DNA from: CBDIDH01 sp965277595
Lineage (GTDB): Bacteria; Planctomycetota; Planctomycetia; Isosphaerales; Isosphaeraceae
Direction: 5' to 3'
Assembly: GCA_965277595.1 (NCBI GenBank)
Contig: CBDIDH010000002.1
Location: 434,001-498,000, forward strand
DNA length: 64,000 bases
The notes below the pieces were generated by a model. It searched no databases. It had not been told where the DNA came from and worked only from the letters and a program-made list of their open reading frames with translations. The position numbers and the translations under genes were made by a program. Each line of letters opens with the position of its first letter. The stretch's first letter is position 1. Shown here in pieces: positions 25,410-35,350 of the stretch.

Positions 25410-28400
25410 ATGACGACCACCGCACGTCCACAGAGTGACCGGCGGGGACGGGTTTACACGCCCGCCGTCGGCCCCGGGCTCAGGCCCTGGCTCTGGATCA
25501 TCCTCGTCGGGTTCGGGATTCTGGCGGGCAACGGGGCCTATCTCGCCAGCGTGACGGCCCTGACCTGGTGGCTGGGAACAACCCAGCAAACCTTCTTCTA
25601 CATGCTGATGGTCGCTCTCCATCTGGTGATCGGCCTCGCCTTGATCGTTCCGTTTATCGTCTTCGGTCTGGGGCACCTGATTACCTCGTGGAAGCGGCCG
25701 AACCGGGGCGCCGTGCGTTATGGTCTGGCACTACTGGGGTGTTCGATCGTCGTCCTCGTCTCGGGCCTGGTTCTGGTCCGGCTCGGCGGGTTCGAGGTCC
25801 GCGACCCGACCGTGAGGCTCTCGGGATACTGGCTGCACGTCGCCGCGCCTCTGTTGGCGGTCGGCCTGTACATCAAGCACCGGCTCGCCGGTCCGATGAT
25901 CCGATGGGTCTGGGCCTGGCGGTTTGGCGGGGTTGTCGCCGTCAGCGTTCTGGCGATGGCCTTTTTGCACTCATCCGACCCCCGATCGTACGGCACCAAG
26001 GGGCCAAAAGAAGGGGCTCGCTACTTCTTTCCCTCGGCCGCGACAACCTCGACCGGCAAGTTCATTCCGGCCGAGACCCTGATGATGGACGACTATTGCC
26101 TTCGGTGCCATAAGGACGCCTACGACGGCTGGTTCCACTCGTCGCACCACTTCAGCTCCTTCAATAACAAGATCTACCTGGCCAGCGTTCGCGAGACGCG
26201 CGAGGTCTCCTTGAAACGCGACGGCGACACCCACGGCGCCCGATGGTGCGCGGGGTGTCACGACCCGGTTCCCTTCTTCTCGGGTGAGTTTGACAACCCT
26301 AAATACGACGACGTGAACGCGAAGACGAGTCAGGCCGGGATCACCTGCACCGTCTGCCACTCGATCAACAACGTCAACAGCACCCGAGGCAATGCCGACT
26401 ACACGATCGAGGAGCCGCAACATTACCCCTTCGCCGCGACCGAGAACCCGATTCTCCGGTTCGTCAACGAAACGCTCGTCAAGGCGAAGCCCGAGATGCA
26501 CAAGAAGACCTTCTTGAAGCCCGTCATCAAGGATTCCAAGTTCTGCTCAACCTGCCACAAGGTCAGCATTCCCTACGCCCTGAACCACTACAAGGATTTC
26601 CTTCGAGGCCAGAACCACTACGACACCTTCCTGCTCTCGGGCGTCTCCGGCCACGGGGCGCGGAGCTTTTACTATCCGCCCGTGGCAAAAGGTCAGTGCG
26701 TCAACTGTCACATGAACTTCATCCCCTCCAGCGACTTCGGCGCCCGCGATTTTGACGGCAAGCCCGGCCGCGAGATCCATAACCACTTCTTCCCCGCCGC
26801 GAACACCGGCCTCGCCTTCGTCAACGGCGATGCGAAGGCCGTCAAGGCGCACACCGATTACCTCAAGGACGGCAAGGTCCGCATTGATATTTTCGGCCTT
26901 CGTGAAGGTGGCGGCGTTGACGGCCCCTTGATCGCGCCTCTGCGTCCCGAAGCTCCGAAGCTCAAGAAGGGCAAACCGTATCTCGTCGAAACGGTCGTTC
27001 GAACCCTTGGCCTCGGCCACCCGTTCAGTCAGGGAACCGTTGACTCGAACGAGATCTGGGTCGAACTGATCGCCCGATCGGGCGACAAGGTCATCGGTCG
27101 ATCGGGAGGCATCGGGCCGGATGGAACGGTCGATCCGTACGCGCATTTCATCAACGTTTACATGCTCGACCGCGACGGCAACCGGATCGATCGCCGCAAC
27201 CCGCAAGACATCTTCGTGCCCCTTTATAACAAGCAGATTCCACCAGGCGCGGGACAGGTTGTCCACTTCGGCCTTGACCTGCCGGACGACATCGTCGGTC
27301 CGATCACGCTGGAAGCGAAGGTCAATTACCGCAAGTTTGATCGGACCTTTTTTGACTTCATCTTTGGCAAGGGGAAAGGCCCGACGCTTCCGGTCGTCGT
27401 GATGGCTTCGGATCGCCTGAAGCTCGCCCTGGAAGGGGGTCCCGACGTGAAGAACGATCCGACGCCGATCAAGGACGACTGGCAGCGCTGGAATGATTAC
27501 GGCATCGGCCTCTTGCTCGAAGGTTCGGAGAAAGGGGGTCAGAAAGGCGAGCTGCGCCAGGCCGAGCCGGTCTTTCGCAAGGTCGCCGACCTCGGCAAGG
27601 TCGACGGCTGGGTGAACCTCGCCCGCGTCTATTTGCGCGAAGGCCGGATTCCCGACGCCCGCGAGGCCCTCGCCAGGGCGGCGGCCCATCCCAAGGGGGC
27701 GGCCCCGTGGGTCATCAACTGGCTGACCGGTCAGATCAACGACCGCAACGGCCAGCTTGACGAGGCAATCGCTAGTTATGAGTCGGTTCTGAGCACCCGT
27801 ATTCCCGACCGGGGCTTTGATTTCAGCCTCGATTACGAGGTCATCAACGCGCTCGGAACCTCGTTGTACAACCGCGCCCGACGCGAACCACGCGGAGGTC
27901 CCGACCGCGCCGCCTTCTTGCAACGAGCGGTTGATGCCTATCGACGTACCCTGGCGATCGATTCCGAGAACGTGACCGCGCATTACGGCCTGGGCCTCTG
28001 CTATTCCGAACTCGCCCGGACAAAACCCGCCGCGACCGATTCCGCCGCGACAACTGAGCCCGTGGTTGCCGACTCGAAGAAAGAGGGCGAACCTTCCTGG
28101 CTCGACGATCGCCTTGACTCGTGGGTCAACGAGATCGCCGCCGAGAAGACCCGTTTAGCCGACCGGCTGGCGCGGACCTATCTCGTCCGCCGGGCCGTCG
28201 ACAAAATGACCGAGGGACCGCCTCCGCCGGGCCTCTCCCGACTGGAACCGTTGCTGGCGCTCACCGATCGGCTCGGGCCGCTCTATCAAAAGACGGATGA
28301 TCCCGCGTTAAAAGGCGCGCTCGCCCAGGTTCTGGAAGTACTTCACAAGGCGCTTCATCGTCTTTACAAGCCCGACGAGACCGCCGAGGGGCGCGCCATC

Positions 28401-28523
28401 TCGATCGCTCGACGCAAGAGCCCCGCCGCCGACCAGAACGCCCAGTCGATCGTGATTCACGCCTTGCAACGCCCCGGCGCTCCTGGTCTTGACCCGCTCC
28501 CGCAGACGGAGGGCTCGGAATGA
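25410..28523 (+). CDS. Pentahaem cytochrome c with membrane anchor and TPR domain
   Basis: A 1037-residue protein. The first 185 residues hold four hydrophobic spans (WLWIILVGFGILAGNGAYL and others). The extracytoplasmic part has five CXXCH haem c motifs: CLRCH (about 228), CAGCH (280), CTVCH (312), CSTCH (377) and CVNCH (430), in the style of cytochrome c554/NrfB-like multihaem proteins. Residues about 690-900 form TPR-like helices (AEPVFRKVADLGKVDGWVNL, AYRRTLAIDSENVTAHYGLG). The likely role is electron transfer at the cell envelope. The stop overlaps the start of the CRTAC1 lipoprotein by ATGA, so the two are translationally coupled. The start at ATG 25410 has only a weak SD. Confidence 0.92.
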   Translation: MTTTARPQSDRRGRVYTPAVGPGLRPWLWIILVGFGILAGNGAYLASVTALTWWLGTTQQTFFYMLMVALHLVIGLALIVPFIVFGLGHLITSWKRPNRGAVRYGLALLGCSIVVLVSGLVLVRLGGFEVRDPTVRLSGYWLHVAAPLLAVGLYIKHRLAGPMIRWVWAWRFGGVVAVSVLAMAFLHSSDPRSYGTKGPKEGARYFFPSAATTSTGKFIPAETLMMDDYCLRCHKDAYDGWFHSSHHFSSFNNKIYLASVRETREVSLKRDGDTHGARWCAGCHDPVPFFSGEFDNPKYDDVNAKTSQAGITCTVCHSINNVNSTRGNADYTIEEPQHYPFAATENPILRFVNETLVKAKPEMHKKTFLKPVIKDSKFCSTCHKVSIPYALNHYKDFLRGQNHYDTFLLSGVSGHGARSFYYPPVAKGQCVNCHMNFIPSSDFGARDFDGKPGREIHNHFFPAANTGLAFVNGDAKAVKAHTDYLKDGKVRIDIFGLREGGGVDGPLIAPLRPEAPKLKKGKPYLVETVVRTLGLGHPFSQGTVDSNEIWVELIARSGDKVIGRSGGIGPDGTVDPYAHFINVYMLDRDGNRIDRRNPQDIFVPLYNKQIPPGAGQVVHFGLDLPDDIVGPITLEAKVNYRKFDRTFFDFIFGKGKGPTLPVVVMASDRLKLALEGGPDVKNDPTPIKDDWQRWNDYGIGLLLEGSEKGGQKGELRQAEPVFRKVADLGKVDGWVNLARVYLREGRIPDAREALARAAAHPKGAAPWVINWLTGQINDRNGQLDEAIASYESVLSTRIPDRGFDFSLDYEVINALGTSLYNRARREPRGGPDRAAFLQRAVDAYRRTLAIDSENVTAHYGLGLCYSELARTKPAATDSAATTEPVVADSKKEGEPSWLDDRLDSWVNEIAAEKTRLADRLARTYLVRRAVDKMTEGPPPPGLSRLEPLLALTDRLGPLYQKTDDPALKGALAQVLEVLHKALHRLYKPDETAEGRAISIARRKSPAADQNAQSIVIHALQRPGAPGLDPLPQTEGSE

Positions 28524-30319
28524 CCTCGACTCAAGCACGAACCCTTCGCGGAATCGTCCTGGCGTTGCTTCTCTTCGCTGGCGGAGCGCTTTCGGGATGC
28601 GCGCCCAAGCCCTTGCCCGCGGTCATCGCCCGTCCTGTTGCCCCGGTGAAGCCGAAGGGGATCGACGCGGCGACGATCCCCAGCGTCCGGTTCGTCGAGA
28701 TCACCCACGACTCGGGAATCCGGTTCGTCCACACCAACGGCGCGAGCGGACAGAAGCTCTTGCCCGAGACGATGGGCTCGGGCGTCGCCTTTCTTGATTA
28801 CGACGGCGACGGCGACCAGGATCTTCTCTTCGTCAACTCCGACCACTGGCCCGGCCCGGAACCCTCAAAACGGCCGACGCAGGCTCTCTATCAGAACAAC
28901 GGCAAGGGGCGGTTTACCGACGTCACCGAGGCCGCGGGGCTGAACCAGACCTTCTTCGGCATGGGCGTCGCCGTCGGCGATATCGACAACGACGGCGACC
29001 CCGACGTTTATCTGACCGCTCTTGGCGGCGGCCACCTCTTCCGCAACGATGGCGGCCGGTTCGTCGACGTGACGAACGACGCGAACGCCTCGGCCTCAAA
29101 AGGCTGGCTCACCTCCGCGGCCTTTTTTGACATGGAAAACGACGGCGACCTTGACCTCTTCGTCGCCTGTTACATCGACTGGTCGGCCGAGGTCGATCGC
29201 GGTCAAGACTTCCAGCTTGCCGGGACCGGCCAGGGCCGCGCGTATGGTCCGCCGACGGCCTTCAACGGCACCTTCTGCACGCTCTTGAAGAACGATGGCA
29301 AGGGGCGGTTTGAAGACGTCAGCGAATCGGCGGGTATCCGGGTCACGACGCCCGACCTCAAGGCCCCGATTTCAAAAGCCCTCGGCGTTGCCCCCTTTGA
29401 TGCCGACGGCGACGGCCTGGTTGACATCGCCGTGGCGAATGACACGGTGCCGAACTTCTTCTTTCACAACCTCGGCAAGGGCCAGTTTGAAGAGAACGGC
29501 CACAATGCCGGGATCGCGCTCGACTCGCTCGGCCTGACCCGCGGCGCGATGGGGATTGACTGGGCCGACTTCAAGAATGACGGCTCGCTCGGCCTGGCGA
29601 TCGGCAACTTCGCCAACGAGATGACCGCCCTTTACGTGGCCGACGATCCCCAGGGCCTGCAATTTTCCGACCTGGCCAACGTCTACGGCCTCGGCGCTCC
29701 GACGCAGCCGCCGATGAAGTTTGGCCTCTTCTTCTTTGATTACGACCTCGACGGCCGCGTCGATCTGCTCTCGGCCGATGGGCACCTGGAAAGCGAGATC
29801 CAGAAGGTTCAGACCACCCAGTCTTATGCCCAGTCAGCGCAACTCTTCTGGAACACCGGCAAGACCTCCGGCTCTCTCTTCGCGCAGGTCAGCCCCGAAA
29901 AGGCGGGTCCCGACCTCTTCACGCCAATCGTCGGTCGCGGCAGTGCCTATGCCGACATCGACGGCGACGGCGATCTGGACGTCGTCCTGACCTCGAACGG
30001 CGGCCCCGCCCGCCTCTTCCGCAACGATGGCGGCAACAGCAATCACTGGCTCCGCCTCGAACTGACCGGATCGCCTTCGAACCGGAGCGCCGTCGGCGCC
30101 CGCGTTCAGGTGGAAGCCTCGGGGCTCATCCAGCGCCGCCAATGCTTCGCGGCCAAGAGCTATCTCTCGTCGGTCGAACTCCCTCTGACCTTCGGCCTCG
30201 GCCCGGCGTCAAAGGCTGACCGCATCGTCATTACCTGGCCTTCGGGCCGGACGACCGACCTGAAAGATCTCGCGGCGGACAAGGTTTATCACGTCGAAGA
30301 ATCGGCCGGGGTGAAGTGA
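28520..30319 (+). CDS. CRTAC1-family lipoprotein (FG-GAP repeats, ASPIC/UnbV domain)
   Basis: A 599-residue lipoprotein. The signal ends in a lipobox (ALSGC, cysteine at about 26). FG-GAP beta-propeller blades with calcium-binding DxDxDG loops are clear: LDYDGDGDQDLLF, GDIDNDGDPDVYL, FFDMENDGDLDLF, DADGDGLVDIAV, DIDGDGDLDVVL. The C-terminus is the ASPIC/UnbV domain (SNHWLRLELTGSPSNRSAVG and VITWPSGRTTDL). The pairing of a multihaem-TPR protein with a CRTAC1 protein recurs in planctomycetes as far as I recall; no reaction is established. The start overlaps the upstream stop by four bases. Confidence 0.93.
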   Translation: MTSTQARTLRGIVLALLLFAGGALSGCAPKPLPAVIARPVAPVKPKGIDAATIPSVRFVEITHDSGIRFVHTNGASGQKLLPETMGSGVAFLDYDGDGDQDLLFVNSDHWPGPEPSKRPTQALYQNNGKGRFTDVTEAAGLNQTFFGMGVAVGDIDNDGDPDVYLTALGGGHLFRNDGGRFVDVTNDANASASKGWLTSAAFFDMENDGDLDLFVACYIDWSAEVDRGQDFQLAGTGQGRAYGPPTAFNGTFCTLLKNDGKGRFEDVSESAGIRVTTPDLKAPISKALGVAPFDADGDGLVDIAVANDTVPNFFFHNLGKGQFEENGHNAGIALDSLGLTRGAMGIDWADFKNDGSLGLAIGNFANEMTALYVADDPQGLQFSDLANVYGLGAPTQPPMKFGLFFFDYDLDGRVDLLSADGHLESEIQKVQTTQSYAQSAQLFWNTGKTSGSLFAQVSPEKAGPDLFTPIVGRGSAYADIDGDGDLDVVLTSNGGPARLFRNDGGNSNHWLRLELTGSPSNRSAVGARVQVEASGLIQRRQCFAAKSYLSSVELPLTFGLGPASKADRIVITWPSGRTTDLKDLAADKVYHVEESAGVK

Positions 30320-30337
30320 CGAGAACGGAGCGATCTC

Positions 30338-30953
30338 ATGGCCGTGGGAACCGAACGCGAGGTTGAGGAGGAAATTCGTTATCGAATAACGGCCCTCGAA
30401 TTTTTCCGGGCGGTTGATGCCGATATCTTCCCGGACGAGGCTCGGATTTTCCTCGGGAACGGGCGAATTCTGACGAAAAGGGCCAGAAGTCTGACCCACG
30501 CCGCGACGGCTGAGATCCTTCGATCAGCGCTCGCGACGGTGATTCCCGACGGCTGGGCCTTCTGGGGAGAAAACCCGATCCACAGTCAGGAATTCTCGGC
30601 CCCCTTGCCCGATCTTTGTCTGATTCGCGGTTCCCCGAACGACTACTTCCGCCGGGGTTCGTACCCCAGGGCCGTTGAGATTGCCCTCGTCGTCGAAATC
30701 GCCGAAAGCTCGCCGCGAGCCGGCGCTCGTTGACTACGCCAGTGCCGGAATTCCCGTCTACTGGATCATTAACCTCAACGACTGGCAGATCGAGGTTTAC
30801 ACCCAGCCCGAGATCCGCGACGGCCAGGCCGGTTACGCCTCGCGCCGGGATGTCTCGATCGAGGGCGAGGTTGAACTCACCATCGACGGCGTGGACGTGG
30901 CTCGACTCCCCGCGCGTTCGATCTTGCCGGGAGATCGCCCGCTTGCTGTGTAA
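30338..30953 (+). pseudogene. Uma2 family gene broken by a frameshift
   Basis: Two overlapping frames together make one Uma2 protein. The first (ATG 30338, GGAG 8 nt upstream) reads normally through PLPDLCLIRGSPNDYF and EIALVVEIAESS, then stops at 30733. The rest of the family pattern (REPALVDYASAGIPVYWIIN and WQIEVYTQPE) continues in the next frame to 30953. The break is near 30708-30716. Compared with the usual Uma2 spacing between AESS and the DYA-AGIPVYW block, about four codons are short by one base, so a deletion of roughly 11 nt is a fair guess. The catalytic glutamate lies before the break, the C-terminal part after it. It follows the CRTAC1 gene by 18 nt. Confidence 0.8.
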
Positions 30954-31355
30954 AAGAAACACGAATTCCCGCCGCGTTTTCCCATTCTTTCAAACCGGGG
31001 CGAGTCCCCTCCAAACCGGATTGTTTGGCGTCGAGGTGTGTTATAATCCTTAAAGATCGGGGAGGATGGGTGGATGCCGGTTCCTCTCCGAGCGACAGAA
31101 GGCAGGCCAATCGGTCTTGATTCCAGACTGGCATCAAGGCCGAGACGGTCCGTCGGTCGCACCGCGTTGAGTCTGAGCCACAACTATCGAACGGCAACCA
31201 TGGAGCGGTGCGCGGACCGATCGGCAGTCGTCGAGGGTAACCCTTGCGGTCGCGGAAACTCCCTGTAATCGGGGCGTTTCGGACGCCGAAACAAGGTTCC
31301 TCAACGCCGTCAACGATCTTCCGCGATGCGCTCCGCAGTGCGAGGATCGACGGCG
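30954..31355. other. Intergenic leader region of the S41 protease gene
   Basis: About 400 bp that holds a TATAAT promoter candidate at 31021-31047 and otherwise no recognisable gene or repeat. If that promoter is used, the leader of the protease mRNA is about 300 nt. Confidence 0.4.
31021..31047 (+). promoter_or_regulatory. Candidate promoter with consensus TATAAT
   Basis: TTGTTT at 31021-31026 and TATAAT at 31042-31047 are separated by 15 nt, which is short. The 10-mer GTTATAATCC around the -10 also occurs at 58779-58788, in a promoter with ideal spacing. Confidence 0.5.
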
Positions 31356-33044
31356 ATGCGCATGCTGGTCTCGGCTCGAACGACCTGGCTTTTCCCGGCC
31401 ATTCTCGCCTGGTCGACTCAGGCCGTCCTGGCGTCGCCGCCCAACATTGAGACCGAGCCAACTTCAACCCCGCCGACAGCCTCGGCCAGCGTCAAACCGC
31501 TGAGTCTTCCCGACGATCCCGAGATCGTCCTTCAGCGCGCTCTCGAACTCGAACGGCAACGCAACTGGACCTCCGCCGTCGAGCTTTACGACAAGGCCCT
31601 GGAACAGTGGCCAAGCCGGACCGACTTCAGCCATCGCCGACGACTCTGCGAGACCCATTACCGGCTCGTCCGCCGCTATCAGGATCAGAGCTTCCGCAAC
31701 GTCCTGCTCCGACTGCCGAAGGAACGAGCCCTCGCCCTTTATGACGAGTTGATCGAGCGGATCGAGACCCATTACGTCGATCCCGTTGGCCTGGAACCGC
31801 TCGTCCGCCGCGGCTTTGACAACCTGGAAGTCGCCCTCCGCGATCCCAACTTCCTCCGCACGAACGCCGCCGAGGCCGACCCTGATCGGGTCCAGTGGCT
31901 CCGCGACGTCTTCCGCCGCCTCCGAGCCCGGCTGAACGTGCCCGACCGCGCCTCGGCCGAGGCTCAGGTCATCGCCGCCTGCGACTACGCCCGCCAGGCC
32001 CTCAATCTTGGCGACGCGGCCGTGATCCTTGAATTCACCTACGGAGCCTGCGACGCCCTCGACGATTACACAAGCTATCTGACTCCCGACAAGCTCGATG
32101 ACCTTTATGCGATGATCGACGGCAACTTCGTCGGACTCGGGATCGAACTGAAACAGGACGCGGAAGGGCTTCGGCTCGTCGGCGTGATCCGAGGGGGGCC
32201 AGCCTGGGACGCGGGTCTCAAGTCGGGCGACCAGATCACCAGCGTTGCCGGGCGTTCGGTCAAGGGGCTAAGCCTCGACGAGGCCGCCGGCCAGCTTCAA
32301 GGGACCGAGGGGAGCCCGATCGAGATCGGCGTGAGACACCCGAACGGCGGAATCAAGAATTACCGGCTCGTCCGCCGCCACGTCGAGGTTGAGAGCGTCT
32401 CGAACGTCAAGATCGTTGACCCGGCCGGGGGGGTCGGCTACATCCAGTTGACCGGCTTTCAGAAGAGTTCGACCGAGGAGCTGGAAAAAGCCATCGCGGG
32501 CCTTCGACGACAGGGGATGCGTTCGCTCATCCTTGACCTTCGCGGCAACCCGGGCGGTCTCCTGAATATCGCGGTCGAGATCGCCGAGCGGTTCATTGAC
32601 ACGGGCGTGATCGTCTCGACCCGAGGCCGGGCTCCCGGGCAGAGCCAGATTTACCGGGCCTCGTCGCGGGCCGTCTGGAAGATGCCGCTCTGCGTTCTGA
32701 TCGACCACGACAGCGCCAGCGCCAGCGAGATCCTCGCCGGAGCGCTCAAGGATCATCATCGTGCCGTGATCTTCGGCGAACGGAGCTACGGCAAGGGGTC
32801 GGTGCAGAGCATCTTCTCCCTGCGATCGGCCCCGGCCGGATTGAAGCTGACGACCGCCAAGTTTTACTCGCCCCGGAGCCGACCCTACAGCGAGCAGGGG
32901 GTTGAGCCCGACATCGCCGTCCGGCTCGTTGCCAAGCCGGTCGGCGGCGATGGCCCCGGCCAGGCGGAGGGCGTTGTTGGTTCCGACGCCGTGCTCGACC
33001 AGGCGGTTCGCCACGCCAAGGGGCTCTTGAACGCGGCTCGTTGA
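31356..33044 (+). CDS. S41 family carboxy-terminal processing protease
   Basis: A 562-residue exported protease. The signal peptide is WLFPAILAWSTQAVLAS. A TPR-like helical N-terminal region follows (ALELERQRNWTSAVELYDKA), then a PDZ domain (GVIRGGPAWDAGLKSGDQIT) and the S41 core. The catalytic serine lies in DHDSASASEILAGALKDH and the lysine four residues on in GERSYGKGSVQS, as in CtpA/Tsp. It cleaves proteins from the C-terminus in the periplasm. ATG at 31356 is chosen over 31326, because GAGG lies about 10 nt before it and the signal follows. A family-specific extension in front of the PDZ is longer than in E. coli Prc-like short forms. Confidence 0.92.
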   Translation: MRMLVSARTTWLFPAILAWSTQAVLASPPNIETEPTSTPPTASASVKPLSLPDDPEIVLQRALELERQRNWTSAVELYDKALEQWPSRTDFSHRRRLCETHYRLVRRYQDQSFRNVLLRLPKERALALYDELIERIETHYVDPVGLEPLVRRGFDNLEVALRDPNFLRTNAAEADPDRVQWLRDVFRRLRARLNVPDRASAEAQVIAACDYARQALNLGDAAVILEFTYGACDALDDYTSYLTPDKLDDLYAMIDGNFVGLGIELKQDAEGLRLVGVIRGGPAWDAGLKSGDQITSVAGRSVKGLSLDEAAGQLQGTEGSPIEIGVRHPNGGIKNYRLVRRHVEVESVSNVKIVDPAGGVGYIQLTGFQKSSTEELEKAIAGLRRQGMRSLILDLRGNPGGLLNIAVEIAERFIDTGVIVSTRGRAPGQSQIYRASSRAVWKMPLCVLIDHDSASASEILAGALKDHHRAVIFGERSYGKGSVQSIFSLRSAPAGLKLTTAKFYSPRSRPYSEQGVEPDIAVRLVAKPVGGDGPGQAEGVVGSDAVLDQAVRHAKGLLNAAR

Positions 33045-33138
33045 ACGCGGATTTCTCGCGAATCGTTGCCCCTTTGGCTCAAACCGGGCAGGCCAACCGG
33101 CGGACGTCGACCAGACCAGGGACTGGCGGACTCAAACG

Positions 33139-35121
33139 GTGACGCACGACCAACTAGCCCGGCCGTCGAACCGGCTCGATCCCGAGACGTCGTGGACGGT
33201 CGTGACCGAGGCTCCGCTCAAGGGGCTGGGGCTCGCCCGCGAGGCGGGGACGATCTTCGCCTGGGACGAGGCCGATCGGATCTACCAGATCGATCTCAAG
33301 GGGGAATATCTCTCGGTCTCGCGGGCGCCCGGCAAGGTCTCGGCGGCGGTCGTCAGCGATGATGGTTCGAGGATCGCGCTCCTGGGTTCGGGAAACCGGC
33401 TCTGGCTGCTCGATGCCGACCTGAACATCGTGGCCGAACGCCAGGCGCCCGCCGATCCGCTGGCGCTGGCGATTGATCCGCACGGCGATTACGCGGTCGT
33501 CAGCTCCAAGCTGGGAACGACCCATTTTTACAACCGGTTCGGCAAGGCCGCGGGCAAGTTTGAGACGATCCAGCCGCTTGCTTTTCTGACCTTCGCGGCG
33601 TCTCGGCCTCTTTTGATCGGCTGCGCCGCGTATGGCCTGATCGTCGCGATGGAACTTGGCGGAAGCGCCAACCGGCTCTCGGCCGAGGCGATCTGGCACG
33701 ATCGGAACATCTCGGGCCTTGGCCGCCTGACCACGACCGGCGACGGCTCGATGATCCTCGCCAGTTGCTTCGCGATGGGCGTTCAGCGCTACGATGCCCA
33801 CGGCCAGAACGCCGGCGCCTATCACCTTGGCGGGACCGCGACGCACGCCGTGCCCGACTTCGCCGGGCGGATCATCGCCGTCGCCTCGGCCGAGGGGCAA
33901 CTGAGCCTGATCAATGCCGCGGGCAACGTCCGCTGGAAGTCGGGTCTGGGCCGCCCAGCGATCGCCCTGGAAACCGACCCGCTGGGCCGTTACCTGATCT
34001 ACGGCCAGGCCACCGGCGAGATCACCCGCGTTGACCTTTACGCGGGCGAGAGACCCGCGCGGGCGTCGAAGGTCAAGGCCAGGGTGTCAGGCCCGGCCGA
34101 CTCACGCGTGCCGGCCGGCGTGGGCAGCGTCGTGCGCAAACCCGACTGGATCTTGCCCGTCGCGACGACCGACGACCAGGCCGAGACGGCGGTTCTTACC
34201 GTGCTCGACGACCCGCCCCGGGTGGGCGTTCTGACCAGTGCGATGCGTCTTCAGATCATCACGGCCGAGGGGCGAAACCTGGGCCTCGCCCCCGAGATTG
34301 CCGGAATCGGCCGGATCGCGCGGACGGCCCCCGGCTGGCTCGCCGCGGCGACTGATCGCCAGGTCATGCTCTTCGACGCGAACAAAAACGCGGCGCAGAA
34401 GCTTGATCTCAGCCTCGTTGAGATCACCCACCTCGCCATTCAGCCCGATTCGTTTGGGGTCGCCGTCGTTCAGGAGCGCGATCGGATCGGCCGTGCGACG
34501 ATCGCCGGTCGTTGGATCTGGAAACACGAGTTGAAGTCGGCCGTTGAGGATCTGGCGATCGGCCCCGACGGCTACCTGGCAATGACCGACGACGCGGGCA
34601 CGCTGACGATCTTCAACCCGGCGGGGAGCCCGGCCGGGACGTACCAGGCCGAGCCCTCGGAACCGCTCTGCCTGATCGAGGCGACCGAAGGGGCCGACGC
34701 CGACGTCGGCGTCGTCTGGCTGACCCTCGCCCGACGCGCCGAGGTGCTGCGCGGGCACGACCTTCGAGGCCGGGTCGTCTGGGAATCGCCTGTCCCCTGG
34801 GAAGGCTGGCAGTTTCTCCGCCTCGGCGGCAGCGCCGCGGTGGTCGCGCCCGACGGCAGGATTGTCGTCTATGACGGCTCGGGGCACCTTCGCGGCCAGG
34901 GTCGCGCCTCGGAGGGAACCAGGGATCTGCTCGCCGCCAACCCTCGGGGCGAACCCCGGCGCGTTTCGCGACAGGGCATGAACCTGATCTCCGCCGACAT
35001 CGACGGTCGGGTCCGCTGGCGGGCCGTCGCCGACGAACCCCTCGGCCCGGCGGCCGTCGGCCAATCGGGAGTCGCGGTCTTCATCGGGAGGTCGCTTGCC
35101 TGGTTTTCGGGCCTCGACTGA
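33139..35121 (+). CDS. Cytoplasmic beta-propeller protein, GTG start
   Basis: A 660-residue protein built almost entirely of WD40/PQQ-like blades. Examples are VVSDDGSRIALLGSGNRLWL, ALAIDPHGDYAVVSSKLGTT, AIALETDPLGRYLIYGQATG and LAIGPDGYLAMTDDAGTLTI. No signal peptide, no transmembrane segment and no catalytic motif are visible, so a cytoplasmic scaffold or sensor is the natural reading. It starts at GTG 33139 and lies 94 nt after the S41 protease gene. I do not recognise a named family beyond the fold. Confidence 0.85.
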   Translation: MTHDQLARPSNRLDPETSWTVVTEAPLKGLGLAREAGTIFAWDEADRIYQIDLKGEYLSVSRAPGKVSAAVVSDDGSRIALLGSGNRLWLLDADLNIVAERQAPADPLALAIDPHGDYAVVSSKLGTTHFYNRFGKAAGKFETIQPLAFLTFAASRPLLIGCAAYGLIVAMELGGSANRLSAEAIWHDRNISGLGRLTTTGDGSMILASCFAMGVQRYDAHGQNAGAYHLGGTATHAVPDFAGRIIAVASAEGQLSLINAAGNVRWKSGLGRPAIALETDPLGRYLIYGQATGEITRVDLYAGERPARASKVKARVSGPADSRVPAGVGSVVRKPDWILPVATTDDQAETAVLTVLDDPPRVGVLTSAMRLQIITAEGRNLGLAPEIAGIGRIARTAPGWLAAATDRQVMLFDANKNAAQKLDLSLVEITHLAIQPDSFGVAVVQERDRIGRATIAGRWIWKHELKSAVEDLAIGPDGYLAMTDDAGTLTIFNPAGSPAGTYQAEPSEPLCLIEATEGADADVGVVWLTLARRAEVLRGHDLRGRVVWESPVPWEGWQFLRLGGSAAVVAPDGRIVVYDGSGHLRGQGRASEGTRDLLAANPRGEPRRVSRQGMNLISADIDGRVRWRAVADEPLGPAAVGQSGVAVFIGRSLAWFSGLD

Positions 35122-35175
35122 TTTCGAACCGGAGGTGACGGATTTGTCCTTTTTTGAAAAATCTGCCAGAAGAGG

Positions 35176-35204
35176 TCAAAGTCCTTGACAGGCAAGGCAC
35201 TTGA
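35176..35204. other. Imperfect hairpin related to the one at 23158
   Basis: CCTTG and CAAGG pair around ACAGG, extended by AAGT/ACTT with one bulge. It shares TCAA, CCTTGA, AGGCAAGG and TTGA in the same order with the perfect hairpin at 23163-23189, so the two may be copies of one small element. Confidence 0.5.
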
Positions 35205-35321
35205 ATTGCTAGATGAAGCCTCTTGTGAAATTCGGAACAGAGGAAGTTTGTCAAAACAGGCGGTGACCCGGTCGAGCAGAGCCTCCATGAATGGATTCGT
35301 GGGACGATCGGAGCGTTTGGC

Positions 35322-35350
35322 TTGTCAGGCGCTCTGATCTGGAATAGACT
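35322..35350 (+). promoter_or_regulatory. Candidate promoter for the 151-residue protein gene
   Basis: TTGTCA at 35322-35327 and TAGACT at 35345-35350 are 17 nt apart. Five of six and four of six bases match the sigma-70 consensus. It lies about 170 bp before the ATG at 35521. Confidence 0.45.
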
